Part shown: in pieces, positions 46,610 to 55,445 of the stretch
Layout of the letters: each line of letters opens with the position of its first letter
How positions within the stretch are numbered: position 1 is the stretch's first letter
Assembly (NCBI GenBank): GCA_036501365.1
Contig: DASYAL010000028.1
Location: 1 to 64,000, forward strand
DNA length: 64,000 nucleotides
Source of the DNA: CAIKMD01 sp036501365
Lineage (GTDB): Bacteria > Pseudomonadota > Alphaproteobacteria > ATCC43930 > CGMCC-115725
Direction of reading: 5' to 3'
Made by a program: the position numbers and the translations under genes
Notes under the pieces: model-generated
Told to the model about the DNA's origin: nothing
Database searches by the model: none
What the model saw: only the letters and a program-made list of their open reading frames with translations

Positions 46610-47809
46610 CTAGACGCCGGCCGGAACCACCGGCTCCTTGTCCCAGTCGGCGATGGGATCAAAGGCCCAGACCCATTCGGTGCTGCCATGCACGCTTCTT
46701 TCGCCCGTGCGTATCGCCGCGGTTTGCACCGGCGTGTCGCGCATATGCTTGAAGCGGGCGTTGGCCATCGAAAGCCGCTGCACGCCATGGACGCGCGGGA
46801 TGCGGATGCGGCGGAAGTTGGCGAAGGCGATAGCAGGATCGTCTTCCGCCGCGAGCCAGCGGCCGAGGATATACGCGTCCTCGAAGGCCATGCAGGCGCC
46901 TTGCCCGGCATTGGGCAGCATGGCATGCGCCGCGTCGCCGATCAGCTGGATGTGGCCGCGGCCCCAATTATCGGTGAGCGGCCGGGTGAACAATCCCCAT
47001 TTCGAGCAGTCGGTGACGAGGGCTAAGAGCGTCTCGAGCCGCGGCTCGGGATTGGGGAAGCTCCGCCGCATCTCGTCGGCATCGCCGCGTGTCGACCAGC
47101 CTTCCGCCACCCATTTGTCGGTGTCCTCCTGGGTGACGATGTTCACGAGCTGCGTGCCGCGAATGTAATAGGCGAGGAGGTGGCAGCCGGGCCCGACCCA
47201 CTGGATGTGACCGGTCGGCTCGAGAATCTCTACCGGCACATCGCCGCCTTTGAGGAGCGCGCGCCACACCATCTGGCCGGTATAGCTGGGATTGTCGTCG
47301 CCGTAGAGCGCCTGGCGGACGACCGAGCGCACGCCGTCCGCCGCGATCACGAGGTCTGCTTCGACCGTCGCGCCGTTGGCGAAAGCGAGCCGAGCGCCAG
47401 TGCCGTGCTCTTCGATGCCGGTGAGACGGTGGCCGAGATGGATCCGGGCCGGATCGAGTTCGGCGGCGAGCGCATCGAGCAGATCGGCGCGGTGAAAGGT
47501 GTAATAGGGTGCGCCGTAGCGCGCCGAGATTTGGCGCCGGTCGCGGAATTCCAGGAATTCGCCGGTCTGCATGTTGCGGGTGTAGATGCCGGGCGAGGAA
47601 TTCGCGACCGCGGCAACCTTGGCGCCGACGCCGATCGCGATCAGCGCCTTGTTGGCGTTGGGGCTGGTATTCACGGCCGCGCCGATCTCGCTCAAGGCGG
47701 GCGCGGCCTCGTAGACCTCCGCCTGGAGGCCGACGGTCGCCAGCGCATGCGCGGTCGCCAAGCCGGCGAGGCCGCCGCCGACGATCGCGATGCGATTCTT
47801 CTGCTTCAT
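46610..47809 (-). CDS. FAD-dependent aromatic hydroxylase (salicylate/6-hydroxynicotinate hydroxylase-like)
   Basis: A 399-residue group A flavoprotein monooxygenase. The FAD-binding GGGLAGLATAHAL lies near residue 10, the NADPH/FAD motif ADLVIAADGVRS near 155-165, and LIGDAAHAMLPNAGQGACM near 283-301 is the typical GD motif. Such enzymes hydroxylate aromatic acids, often with loss of a carboxyl group. The start at ATG 47809 gives the normal short N-terminus; the longer ORF has no ribosome site. It lies 19 nt after the acyl-CoA-dehydrogenase-like monooxygenase gene on the same strand, so the two may act in sequence. The substrate is unknown. Confidence 0.9.
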   Translation of the reverse strand: MKQKNRIAIVGGGLAGLATAHALATVGLQAEVYEAAPALSEIGAAVNTSPNANKALIAIGVGAKVAAVANSSPGIYTRNMQTGEFLEFRDRRQISARYGAPYYTFHRADLLDALAAELDPARIHLGHRLTGIEEHGTGARLAFANGATVEADLVIAADGVRSVVRQALYGDDNPSYTGQMVWRALLKGGDVPVEILEPTGHIQWVGPGCHLLAYYIRGTQLVNIVTQEDTDKWVAEGWSTRGDADEMRRSFPNPEPRLETLLALVTDCSKWGLFTRPLTDNWGRGHIQLIGDAAHAMLPNAGQGACMAFEDAYILGRWLAAEDDPAIAFANFRRIRIPRVHGVQRLSMANARFKHMRDTPVQTAAIRTGERSVHGSTEWVWAFDPIADWDKEPVVPAGV

Positions 47810-47828
47810 TCTCGCGCGTCCGGCCTTC

Positions 47829-49034
47829 TCACGGGAACTGGTAGACGTCGTTCGGCAGCGGCGGCAGGCCGAGCGCGTCGCGTCCGGCGACATGCATCGC
47901 CGGCGCGGTCCATTGCGAATGGTTGCCGATCGCGTGGAGATCGCGCCAGTGCCGCTGCAGCGCCACATCGGCGTCGAGCCCATGCGCGCCGCTCAGCGCG
48001 AACAGCCGATCGACCGCGCTCAGCAGCAGCGAGCGCACCAGCACCATGTCGCGCCGCTGCCGCACCGCGTCGATGCGGGTTTTCTTCTCGTCGTTGAAGG
48101 TGGTCGCGGACATTTTCTCGGTGAGGAGATAGGCGAGGTCGATCTCGGCCTTGGACTCGCCGATCGCCGCCTGGGTATTCGCCATATCGCTCGACTTGCC
48201 GCGCGGGCCGGCCGCTTTCGCCGCGATGTATTCGTTGAAGGATTCGAAAGCGCCACGCGCTATGCCGTGCATCGGCGTCATGACGGCGAAGCCCATGCTG
48301 AAGACGAAAGGCGTGCGATAGAGCACGCCGTCATACAGCATCTGTCCGGGCGCGCGACCCATCATCGCCTCGTCGAGACGATAGGTGAAGGCATGCGGCA
48401 CGAAGGTCGGCTCGACGACGACGTCGTTGCTGCCCGAGCCTTTGAGGCCGACGCTGTTCCAGACGCGGTCGATGCGGAACTGATCGGGCTTCAGCAGCAG
48501 GTTGATACGCCGCGACCCGCCGTCGTCGCTTTTAACGACGCCGCCGAGAATTGCCCATCGGCAATAATCGCCGGCGGAAGCGAAACGCCAGCGGCCGCCG
48601 ACCTCGAAGCCGCCGGTGACTTCCTTGACCTGTCCCGTGGGATTGAACGAGGTCAGGATCGTCGGGTCCGCGTGGCGCTCGTAGACGGCGCGCTGCGCTT
48701 CCTCGGGAAAGAGGCTGAGGAAGATCTGATGCTGGATCAGGAAGGTCATGCACCAGCCGGTCGAGCCGCAAAATCGCGCGACCTCGGAGACGCAATCGAT
48801 ATGCGTCATCCAATCGGCCTCGAAGCCGCCGAACATTTTGGGCCGTCCCAGCGGCATCAGCCCGGAATCGAGGATCGCCCGGATATTTTCCTCGGGCATG
48901 CGGCGCAGCTCTTCGGCGGCGATGGCGTTGCGCTGGGCGACCGGCGCGATCGATTGCGCGCGCTCGATCGCTTCCTCGTAGCGGATCTGCATGCCGTGAT
49001 ATTTCGACGAGAAACGGGGGCCGATCACGAACAT
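47829..49034 (-). CDS. Group D flavin monooxygenase / acyl-CoA dehydrogenase-fold protein (HsaA/DszC-like)
   Basis: A 401-residue protein with the acyl-CoA dehydrogenase fold. Its WNSVGLKGSGSNDVVVEPTFVP motif and the RFCGSTGWCMTFLIQH segment match flavin-dependent monooxygenase oxygenase components rather than true dehydrogenases. These take reduced FMN or FAD from a separate reductase and hydroxylate phenols, steroids or sulfur heterocycles. The start at ATG 49034 follows AAGAGG by 5 nt; a TTG at 49061 is rejected. It heads a three-gene unit (this gene, FAD hydroxylase, TAXI-like protein) and is divergent from the binding-protein gene at 49278. No flavin reductase is nearby. Confidence 0.88.
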   Translation of the reverse strand: MFVIGPRFSSKYHGMQIRYEEAIERAQSIAPVAQRNAIAAEELRRMPEENIRAILDSGLMPLGRPKMFGGFEADWMTHIDCVSEVARFCGSTGWCMTFLIQHQIFLSLFPEEAQRAVYERHADPTILTSFNPTGQVKEVTGGFEVGGRWRFASAGDYCRWAILGGVVKSDDGGSRRINLLLKPDQFRIDRVWNSVGLKGSGSNDVVVEPTFVPHAFTYRLDEAMMGRAPGQMLYDGVLYRTPFVFSMGFAVMTPMHGIARGAFESFNEYIAAKAAGPRGKSSDMANTQAAIGESKAEIDLAYLLTEKMSATTFNDEKKTRIDAVRQRRDMVLVRSLLLSAVDRLFALSGAHGLDADVALQRHWRDLHAIGNHSQWTAPAMHVAGRDALGLPPLPNDVYQFP

Positions 49035-49277
49035 GAAAACCTCTTGGCGGCGCGCGTTCAATCGTGGGGTAGCTCGATTCTAGCCCAGGCGACACCGTCG
49101 GCAAGCAAATGAACGCGCCGGCGCGCGGCGTTACGCGATGAGAAAATGCGATTTCTCCATCCGTAAAAGGCGCGCGGCGTTGCGCTTCCAGGAGGCTTGG
49201 GATAGGACAGGCCGACAAGGGAAGGCCTGACCAACCACTCAGCGAAAGCAGCGGAGGACCCCATCAACACGGAGAGA

Positions 49278-50255
49278 TTGCGCGATGCGGTTCGCGCCGC
49301 CGGCGTCATCGCGCTCGGATTAGCGCTGCTGTCCCGTCCGGCCGCAGCCGACACGGCGCTGGTCGTCGGCAAGGCGGCGCCCACCGCGGAGGCCGTCATC
49401 GCGGTCGATGTCGGCGCGCAGCTCGGCTTGTTCAAGCGGCACGGGCTCGAGCTGAAGATCGTGAATTTCGAAGGCGGCAGCAAGATGATTCAGGGTCTCG
49501 TCGCCGGCAGCATCGATATCGGCGACGGCGCCGGAACCCAAATGGCGTTCATCGCCAAGGGCGTGCCGATGAAGGCGGTGTGTGAGAACACATCGACCCT
49601 GCCCTATCAGAGCATCGGTGTGCCGTGGGATTCGCCGATCAAGGCGAAGGAAGAGCTGAAAGGCAAGACGATCGGCGTCTCGGCCGCGGGCTCGTTGACC
49701 GATTGGTTGGCGCAAGAATTGACGCGCGTCGAGGGCTGGGGACCGGACGGCGTGAAGCGCGTGGCGATCGGCACCGGCAGCGCCCCCGCCGCCGCCTTCC
49801 GCGAGCATCTCATCGACGCTTATATCGGGGGCACGACCACTTTCCTGGCGATGGGGGAAAAGAAGGTCGGACGCGTGCTGGTGCCGGTTTCGGACTATGT
49901 CGGCAATATCGCATCGGGTGTGCTCTTTGCCTCCAATCACCTGATCGCCACCAATCCCGACGCGCTGCGCGCCTTCCTCGCCGCCTGGCTCGAGACCACG
50001 CAGTTCATGCGCAGCCACAGAGCCGAGACGGTGAAGATCGAAAGCGCCGTCACCGGCTTCGATGAAGCCGTGACGTCGAAGGAATACGATCTGGTGATCG
50101 GCATGTTCACGCCCGATTGCAAATTCGATCGCGAATCGCTCGCCAATCTCAGCCGCTCCTTCGTCGAGCTCAAGGAGCTCGATACGCCACCCGACATGTC
50201 GAAGCTCTATACCGAGGCCTACCTGCCGGCCGCGCCCGGAGCGGCCGCGCCTTAG
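49278..50255 (+). CDS. NMT1/SsuA-like ABC substrate-binding protein (paralogue 4)
   Basis: A 325-residue secreted binding protein with a signal peptide (ALGLALLSRPAAADT). It shares family blocks with the genes in the 21-31 kb cluster: LVVGKAAPTAEAVIAVDVG, AKEELKGKTIGVSAAGS and, near the end, DMSKLYTEAYLP before an Ala/Pro tail. The start is unclear: TTG 49278 has a nearby GGAGAG but short spacing, and no better in-frame start exists downstream of the signal peptide. It is divergent from the flavin monooxygenase across about 240 nt and 16 nt upstream of the TAXI-like gene. No permease or ATPase is nearby. Confidence 0.85.
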   Translation: MRDAVRAAGVIALGLALLSRPAAADTALVVGKAAPTAEAVIAVDVGAQLGLFKRHGLELKIVNFEGGSKMIQGLVAGSIDIGDGAGTQMAFIAKGVPMKAVCENTSTLPYQSIGVPWDSPIKAKEELKGKTIGVSAAGSLTDWLAQELTRVEGWGPDGVKRVAIGTGSAPAAAFREHLIDAYIGGTTTFLAMGEKKVGRVLVPVSDYVGNIASGVLFASNHLIATNPDALRAFLAAWLETTQFMRSHRAETVKIESAVTGFDEAVTSKEYDLVIGMFTPDCKFDRESLANLSRSFVELKELDTPPDMSKLYTEAYLPAAPGAAAP

Positions 50256-50271
50256 AAAGGAAGCCCGAGTC

Positions 50272-51237
50272 ATGCTGACCCAGCAGACCCCGATTCACAC
50301 GCCGGCGATCATGCGCTCGCGACTCATGCTCGAAGCGGCGACCGAGCTCGTCGGCGCGAACGAGTGGCGCAACCGCCAGGTGCTAATTCTGCTGCGGCCG
50401 CAGGGCGACAGCCAATGGCGGACGCGCTTCTATGCCAGCGATGGACCGGATTCGGTCGACATGGTGGCAAACGGCGAGGCGGATATCGCGATCTGCAATC
50501 CCGGCGGTGTGCTCGGCATGGCGCTCAAGGGCCGCGGTCCTTACAAGAAGCCGCTGCCGCTGCGCTCGCTGCTGGTGATTCCGCAATTCGATCAGCTCGG
50601 CTTCGCGGTGACCGCGAAGACCGGGCTCAAGACGCTCGGCGATCTGAAGCGCTTGCGCTATCCGCTCAGGGTATCGTTGCGCGGTCAGCCGGATCACTCC
50701 GTCCATCTGGTCTGCAATCAGGTGCTGAGCGCCTACAGCATGTCGCTCGACGACATCGTCAGCTGGGGCGGCAAGGTCGTCTATACGGAAGGCCTGCCCT
50801 ACGGCCGCGACCGGCTCGGCGCCGTCGAGCGCGGCGAGCTCGACGCGGTGTGGGACGAGGCGTTGCCGCTCTGGGCGCCGCGCGCGATCGAGATGGGCAT
50901 GCGCTATCTGCCGGTCGACGAGCCGCAGCTGAAGGCGCTCGAAGATGACGGGCTGAAGCGCGCCGCCATCACCGACGCGGAATATCCCGGCCTCGGCGAG
51001 ACGGTGTGGACGTTGGATTTCAGCGGCTGGCCGGTGTTCTGTCTCGAAAGCGCGCCTGACGAGCTGATCTACAATTTCTGCGCCGCGCTCGATGCGCGCA
51101 AAGTCCGCGTGCCGTGGCTGGGCGAGGGGCCGCTCCCGCTCGATCGGCTGTGCAAGGACGGCAAGGATGGCGCGCTCTACATACCGCTCCATCGCGGTGC
51201 CGAGAAATTCTGGCGCGAACGCGGTTACCTGCCTTAA
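50272..51237 (+). CDS. TAXI-like solute-binding family protein without signal peptide (paralogue)
   Basis: A 321-residue relative of the protein at 45555. Shared features are the DFSGWPVFCLE segment and the ending LHRGAEKFWRERGYLP. The lobe motifs VDMVANGEADIAICNPGGVLGM and LRVSLRGQPDHSVHLVCNQVL are binding-protein-like. The N-terminus MLTQQTPIHTPAIMRSRL has no signal peptide. The start at ATG 50272 follows GAAAGGAAG. It lies 16 nt after binding-protein paralogue 4 and is probably co-transcribed, so a secreted NMT1-type and a leaderless TAXI-type protein are paired. Confidence 0.8.
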   Translation: MLTQQTPIHTPAIMRSRLMLEAATELVGANEWRNRQVLILLRPQGDSQWRTRFYASDGPDSVDMVANGEADIAICNPGGVLGMALKGRGPYKKPLPLRSLLVIPQFDQLGFAVTAKTGLKTLGDLKRLRYPLRVSLRGQPDHSVHLVCNQVLSAYSMSLDDIVSWGGKVVYTEGLPYGRDRLGAVERGELDAVWDEALPLWAPRAIEMGMRYLPVDEPQLKALEDDGLKRAAITDAEYPGLGETVWTLDFSGWPVFCLESAPDELIYNFCAALDARKVRVPWLGEGPLPLDRLCKDGKDGALYIPLHRGAEKFWRERGYLP

Positions 51238-51256
51238 CGAGGAATCGCCGGGACGT

Positions 51257-51574
51257 CTAGCCGCGTCGTCGCCGGCGCGATCGCGAGATCGCCCGCTCCG
51301 GTACCGGCTTGGGTTGCGGGCGCCGCAAGCGCGAGGATTTGGGCGCCGACGGCTCGCACGCGACGATCATCGTGACGAGCTGCGCTGCGACGCCGGCGGC
51401 ATGCTGCTCGAGATCGGCGGCGTGCTCTTGCAAACCCGCCCGCGCCAGCGGGTCGTGAGTGAGCTCTGCCAGATCTCTCGCTTGCAATGCGAGCTCCCGC
51501 AGCCGCTCCACTCCTTGGATGAGTAGATCTGCTTCCATGGTGTTCCGTGTCTCGTCGCTTGCGTCTCTCGCCAT
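51257..51574 (-). CDS. Small hypothetical helical protein
   Basis: A 105-residue protein with a long amphipathic helical core (DLLIQGVERLRELALQARDL, then RAGLQEHAADLEQHAAGVAA) and a basic, Arg/Pro-rich tail. The pattern of leucines and the DP-x-x-R motif (THDPLARAGL) recalls small cytoplasmic proteins frequent in rhizobia; no function is known for them. A shorter form starting at 51538 is possible, and neither start has a good ribosome site. It converges on the TAXI-like gene with a 19-nt gap. Confidence 0.55.
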   Translation of the reverse strand: MARDASDETRNTMEADLLIQGVERLRELALQARDLAELTHDPLARAGLQEHAADLEQHAAGVAAQLVTMIVACEPSAPKSSRLRRPQPKPVPERAISRSRRRRRG

Positions 51575-51685
51575 CGTCAGACAGCATACGAAAGAAAGAG
51601 GCGTTTCTATGACCGATGTCGTTGCGTCTGGTGGATCATGAGGCGCTTGTAAGGAACTCGACGCATCGACTCGACGTTGGACGCC

Positions 51686-51719
51686 TTATGAAGCGCGACC
51701 GATTATGAAGCGCGACCGA
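51686..51719. repeat. 17-bp tandem duplication over a start codon
   Basis: The unit TTATGAAGCGCGACCGA occurs twice in a row (51686-51702 and 51703-51719). Because 17 is not a multiple of three, the first ATG (51688) opens a six-codon mini-ORF that stops at the TGA overlapping the second ATG (51705), the start of the lipoprotein gene. Confidence 0.85.
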
Positions 51720-52253
51720 GCCTTTGCGCGTGATCATGAATTTGCCGCGAAGTCGTGCTGCATTCCGCCACTTATCTTTTTCGTCGCGGCTCTCGCGCTC
51801 TCGGGTTGCTCGAGCAACGGCACGGCCGTCGACTCGGCGATCAGCGCCGCGTCGACGGCGGGCATCGCGTCTGGCGTGACCTCGGCCACGGGGAGTGCCC
51901 TTATCGGCACCGCCGCCGGCATCGGCGCCGGCATCGGTATCGATGCCGGTATCAAATATGTCGAGCGGCGGATTCACCGCAATGCGCAGGACGCGGTCGC
52001 GGTCGCGGCGGGCCCGCTCAAGGTCGGGCAGTCGGTACGCTGGCACATCGATCATTGGCTGCCGCTGACCGAGAAGCACGGAACCGTCGAGGTCGCGCGC
52101 AGCTTCGGCTCGGCCATTCCGTGCAAAGATGTCGTCTTCACCGTCGATGACGACGACAATCTCTACGTCACGACCGTATGCGAGGATAAGCGCGGCACTT
52201 GGCGCTGGGCCCTTGCCGAGCCGACGACCGATCGCTGGGGCAGTCTGCAATAG
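51705..52253 (+). CDS. Hypothetical glycine-zipper lipoprotein
   Basis: A 182-residue exported lipoprotein. The signal region PPLIFFVAALALSGC has a clear lipobox with Cys35. A glycine-zipper-like stretch follows (residues about 60-85, ALIGTAAGIGAGIGIDAG), then a soluble domain with WHIDHWLPLTEKHGTVEV and a C-terminal RWALAEPTTDRWG. Glycine zippers insert in or span membranes in several outer-membrane lipoproteins. The start is ATG 51705, which sits in the second copy of a 17-bp tandem repeat. No family is recognised. Confidence 0.8.
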   Translation: MKRDRAFARDHEFAAKSCCIPPLIFFVAALALSGCSSNGTAVDSAISAASTAGIASGVTSATGSALIGTAAGIGAGIGIDAGIKYVERRIHRNAQDAVAVAAGPLKVGQSVRWHIDHWLPLTEKHGTVEVARSFGSAIPCKDVVFTVDDDDNLYVTTVCEDKRGTWRWALAEPTTDRWGSLQ

Positions 52254-52290
52254 CCGGCCGAGCGCGGGCGGCGAGATAGGCCTTATGCGC

Positions 52291-52318
52291 AACGCTATAT
52301 TTATTTGAATATAACGTC
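52291..52318. other. AT-rich near-palindrome
   Basis: AACGCTATATT (52291-52301) and AATATAACGTC (52308-52318) form an inverted repeat with 9 of 11 positions paired around a 6-nt loop. It lies between two convergent genes and stands out in this GC-rich window. It could be an operator or a weak terminator; no T tract follows. Confidence 0.35.
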
Positions 52319-52467
52319 GGCACGTAACCATCATCAGGAGCATCTCGCATCCGAAGCCTCTGAGACCGAGCGACCAGAAATTCAAAATGATCGGACGGCC
52401 GTGAGCGGGCTGGCGCTGCCAGACCGCTACGCGCGGTTGATGCCGTCGCGATTGCTGCGGCGCAGCG

Positions 52468-54219
52468 TCAGCGCGCCGGCGCGATGCCGGCGCGGCGCGC
52501 GATCGCGGCATAAGCCAGAAGGATCGGCAGCATCAACAGCAGCATCAGGATGGCGACCGCCGAGCCCTGGCCGTAGGAATCGGACAAAACAAGGCTCCAG
52601 ACGATGATCGAGAGCGGCTGATTGTCGTTGGTCGAAAGCACTACGGGGATGGTGAGTTCGCGATAGGACAAGAGCGCGATCCAGATCCAGGAATAAAGGA
52701 TCGCCGGCCGCAGCAACGGCAGCAACACCGCGCGCAGCGTGCCGGCGAGGCTTGCGCCCGCAACCATCGCCGATTCCTCGAGCTCGCGATGAATCTGGAT
52801 CAGCGCGCCGTTGATCATGCGCGTGCCGTAACTCAGCGTCGCGACGACGTAGATCGGCACCAGGATCCAGATCGTGCCGTAGATCGGCAGCGCGTCGCGC
52901 AGCACGAAGAGAGCGAGCAGCCAGGCGGCGACGCTGAACACGATCTTCGGCACGGCATGCGGCAGGAAGGCGAAGAAATCGAAAGCCGCGCGCCAGCGCA
53001 GGCGCGAGCGCAGCACCACCCAGGACAGCGCGACGCTCAAGACCAGCGTGATCGTCGGCACCAGCAGCATCAGCATCGCGGTGTTGCCGAGGCCGCTGGC
53101 GACAAGGCCTTCGGGCAGGTCGCGGAAATTCTTAAGCGACAGGCTGGCGAAGGCCGCGGCGTCGACCGGGCGCAGAAAGGGCAGCCCCGCCGACCACAGC
53201 AATGTCAGGATCGGCAGGAGCTGGCTGACCGCGAGATAAAGCGCGACGAAAGCGATCGCGGACCAGCGCCAGCCACCGAGGCGGATGAGCGCAGGGCGAT
53301 AGGCCTTGCCGGTGACGACCGCGTAGCGCGGCGCTTGCCGCTGAACCCGGCCGTACCAGGCGCTGAAAGCGAGGGCGAGGATCAGCATGAACACGCTCAG
53401 CGTCGCGACGCCGCCATACTCCGGCAGCCCGTCGCTCGGGCTGATCTGCATGTAGACATAGGTCGAGAAGGTGAAGATGCGGGCGCGAAGGCCGAGGATC
53501 GCCGGCACGTCGAAGGTGCCGAAACCGATGGTGAAGATGTAGATGCTCGCGGCGAGAACGCCCGGCCAGGCGAGCGGCACGGTCACGCCGCGCAGCGATT
53601 GCCAGACGCCGGCGCCGGCGATGCGCGCCGCTTCCTCGAGCGATGAATCCATCGAACGGAACACGATCGCGGTCATGACGAAAGCGAGCGGCGCGAGGCT
53701 GAGGCCCTCGACGATTCCCATGCCGAGGAGGCTCGCGATGTTGAACGGCGCAGCGTGGAGCCCGAGCAGCGCTTCGAGCGCGAGGTTGATCAAACCAATG
53801 CGGGGGTTGAGCAGGAACAGCCAGCCGAGCGCGACCGAAAAGCCTGGGACCAACAGCGCCGTCGCCAGCAAGGTGAAGACGAGGCGCTTGCCGGGGAAAT
53901 CGGTGCGCTCGATCAGCCAGGCGAGCGGCAGGCCGAAGGCGAGGGCGACGGCGAGGGCGATCGCCGAAAAGACGCAGGTATTGCCGACGACGCGATAGGT
54001 GAAGGGCGCGAAAAAGATCTCGCGGTAATGCGCGAATGTGTAACCGAGGCGATAATCGCCCGGTGTGCCCTCGGCGAAGCTCAGCCAGAGCGTGACGCCG
54101 AGCAGCGCGGCGATGACGGCGCTGGCGAAGACGCTCAGGCCCACCATCACCCCTACCGTCGCTTCGCTTCGCCGTTGGGGCGCGGGGCTTTCGGCGATGC
54201 GGTCGGCGAGGACGGTCAT
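52468..54219 (-). CDS. Fused two-domain ABC transporter permease, iron/spermidine type
   Basis: A 583-residue inner-membrane permease with two tandem permease halves, as in FbpB/AfuB-type iron transporters. Each half has an EAA loop: EEAARIAGAGVWQSLRGVTV (about 195) and EESAMVAGASLAGTLRAVLL (about 486). About 12 membrane helices are visible. It would import the ligand captured by the binding protein encoded just upstream (4-nt gap). The ATPase normally encoded in the same unit is absent in this window, so a shared or distant ATPase is needed. The downstream gene on this strand is none; the lipoprotein converges. Confidence 0.93.
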   Translation of the reverse strand: MTVLADRIAESPAPQRRSEATVGVMVGLSVFASAVIAALLGVTLWLSFAEGTPGDYRLGYTFAHYREIFFAPFTYRVVGNTCVFSAIALAVALAFGLPLAWLIERTDFPGKRLVFTLLATALLVPGFSVALGWLFLLNPRIGLINLALEALLGLHAAPFNIASLLGMGIVEGLSLAPLAFVMTAIVFRSMDSSLEEAARIAGAGVWQSLRGVTVPLAWPGVLAASIYIFTIGFGTFDVPAILGLRARIFTFSTYVYMQISPSDGLPEYGGVATLSVFMLILALAFSAWYGRVQRQAPRYAVVTGKAYRPALIRLGGWRWSAIAFVALYLAVSQLLPILTLLWSAGLPFLRPVDAAAFASLSLKNFRDLPEGLVASGLGNTAMLMLLVPTITLVLSVALSWVVLRSRLRWRAAFDFFAFLPHAVPKIVFSVAAWLLALFVLRDALPIYGTIWILVPIYVVATLSYGTRMINGALIQIHRELEESAMVAGASLAGTLRAVLLPLLRPAILYSWIWIALLSYRELTIPVVLSTNDNQPLSIIVWSLVLSDSYGQGSAVAILMLLLMLPILLAYAAIARRAGIAPAR

Positions 54220-54223
54220 GCGC

Positions 54224-55306
54224 TCATTGTTGAGTGATGATCTTGATGAGCTTCTGCAGATCCTTGTCGATCGCTTCGTGCGAACTCCACCACGCGGTGG
54301 TCACGTCCTGGAACTTCACGCCCTGCTGCTCCAGTGCGGCGGTGACAGGATGCGAGACGCCGTCGGGATAGGTGTCGAGATCGGTGCCGTAGAGCGCGTA
54401 TTGAACCTTGTGCTGGCCGTCCGGTGAGGAGATATAAAGCGCGAAGAGGATGCCGGCATTGGGATGCGCGGCGTTGGTCGGGATGCAAATATAGTTGAAG
54501 CGGCGCATCGCGGCGTCGCGGATGATGTTGTGCGCGAGCACGTCCTTGTATTTCGGCAGATTCTGTTCGTTGCCGCCGCAATCCATCGCGAGCGCGGGGA
54601 TTTCGCCCGAAGCGACTTCCTCGGTCGCGCCGCAGCGCACGAGGCCGCCGACTTGCGACGACAATTGCTTCACGAAAGCGGCGGTCTTGTCGTAGCCCCA
54701 GACGCTTTTGGCGACGAGAACGTCGAAACCGGCGAGATAAGGCTCGGTGTCGAGCCGGCCCTTGTATTCGGGCTTCAACAGATCGCTCATCGTCTCGACC
54801 GAGGCGAAATCGGCGCCCGAGCGCTTGTTGTAGAGAATGCCCGGCGTCGCGGTGACGACGCGTAGCGCGCGGCCGTCGGCTTCGGCGATGACCGGCGTGA
54901 TCCGCCCCGGATAGAGCGCGGTCCATGGCACTTTGCGGAACAGGCCGCGCTCGAGATAGGGGTCGAGCTCCACCGCCGTGGCGTTGTAGACGTCGCTCGA
55001 AGCTTTCTGCCCGGCCTGCATCTCGGTGAAGATCTTGCTCGCCATCGGCGCGAAAGACGGGCCGGGGTGGAAATTGACCTGGAGATCGACGCCGAACATC
55101 TCCTTGATCCCAGCGGCGGCAATTTTAGCGCCTTCGGCGCCGCCGAGGATCGCGTCGCCATATTGCAGCGTGAGCGCGCCTTCCTTTTTGGCGCCATCGA
55201 TGACCTGTTGTAGCTCCGACGAGGTCGCGATCGTCGCCGCCACGGCGGGCGAGGCGGCAATGCCAAGCAAAGCCGCGACCAGCAGCCGGTGACCGATGTG
55301 ACGCAC
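54224..55306 (-). CDS. Extracellular solute-binding protein, iron/spermidine (family 1-like) type
   Basis: A 360-residue periplasmic binding protein with a signal peptide (LLVAALLGIAASPAVAA). The mature part has FGVDLQVNFHPGPSFAPMASK, YNATAVELDPYLERGLFRKV and LEPEY-like SDLLKPEYKGRLDTEPY segments, typical of Fe3+/spermidine-putrescine binding proteins. The start is GTG 55306 with GAGGAGG 3-8 nt upstream, and the stop is 4 nt before the permease gene, so the two form one unit. The usual tyrosine ligands for ferric iron are not obvious, so the ligand may be an organic compound. Confidence 0.92.
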   Translation of the reverse strand: MRHIGHRLLVAALLGIAASPAVAATIATSSELQQVIDGAKKEGALTLQYGDAILGGAEGAKIAAAGIKEMFGVDLQVNFHPGPSFAPMASKIFTEMQAGQKASSDVYNATAVELDPYLERGLFRKVPWTALYPGRITPVIAEADGRALRVVTATPGILYNKRSGADFASVETMSDLLKPEYKGRLDTEPYLAGFDVLVAKSVWGYDKTAAFVKQLSSQVGGLVRCGATEEVASGEIPALAMDCGGNEQNLPKYKDVLAHNIIRDAAMRRFNYICIPTNAAHPNAGILFALYISSPDGQHKVQYALYGTDLDTYPDGVSHPVTAALEQQGVKFQDVTTAWWSSHEAIDKDLQKLIKIITQQ

Positions 55307-55445
55307 GGCCTCCTCCCTCGCGCGATGCGCGCTCTTTGAAAAAGCGTAACCAGCCGGGGGAGACCGTGCAAGGCGGCATGGGGCTGTTGCTGCTCGCCCA
55401 AAAGCTTTACCATTCAGGGCAACGAACCCGTTGGCGAGGAAACCC

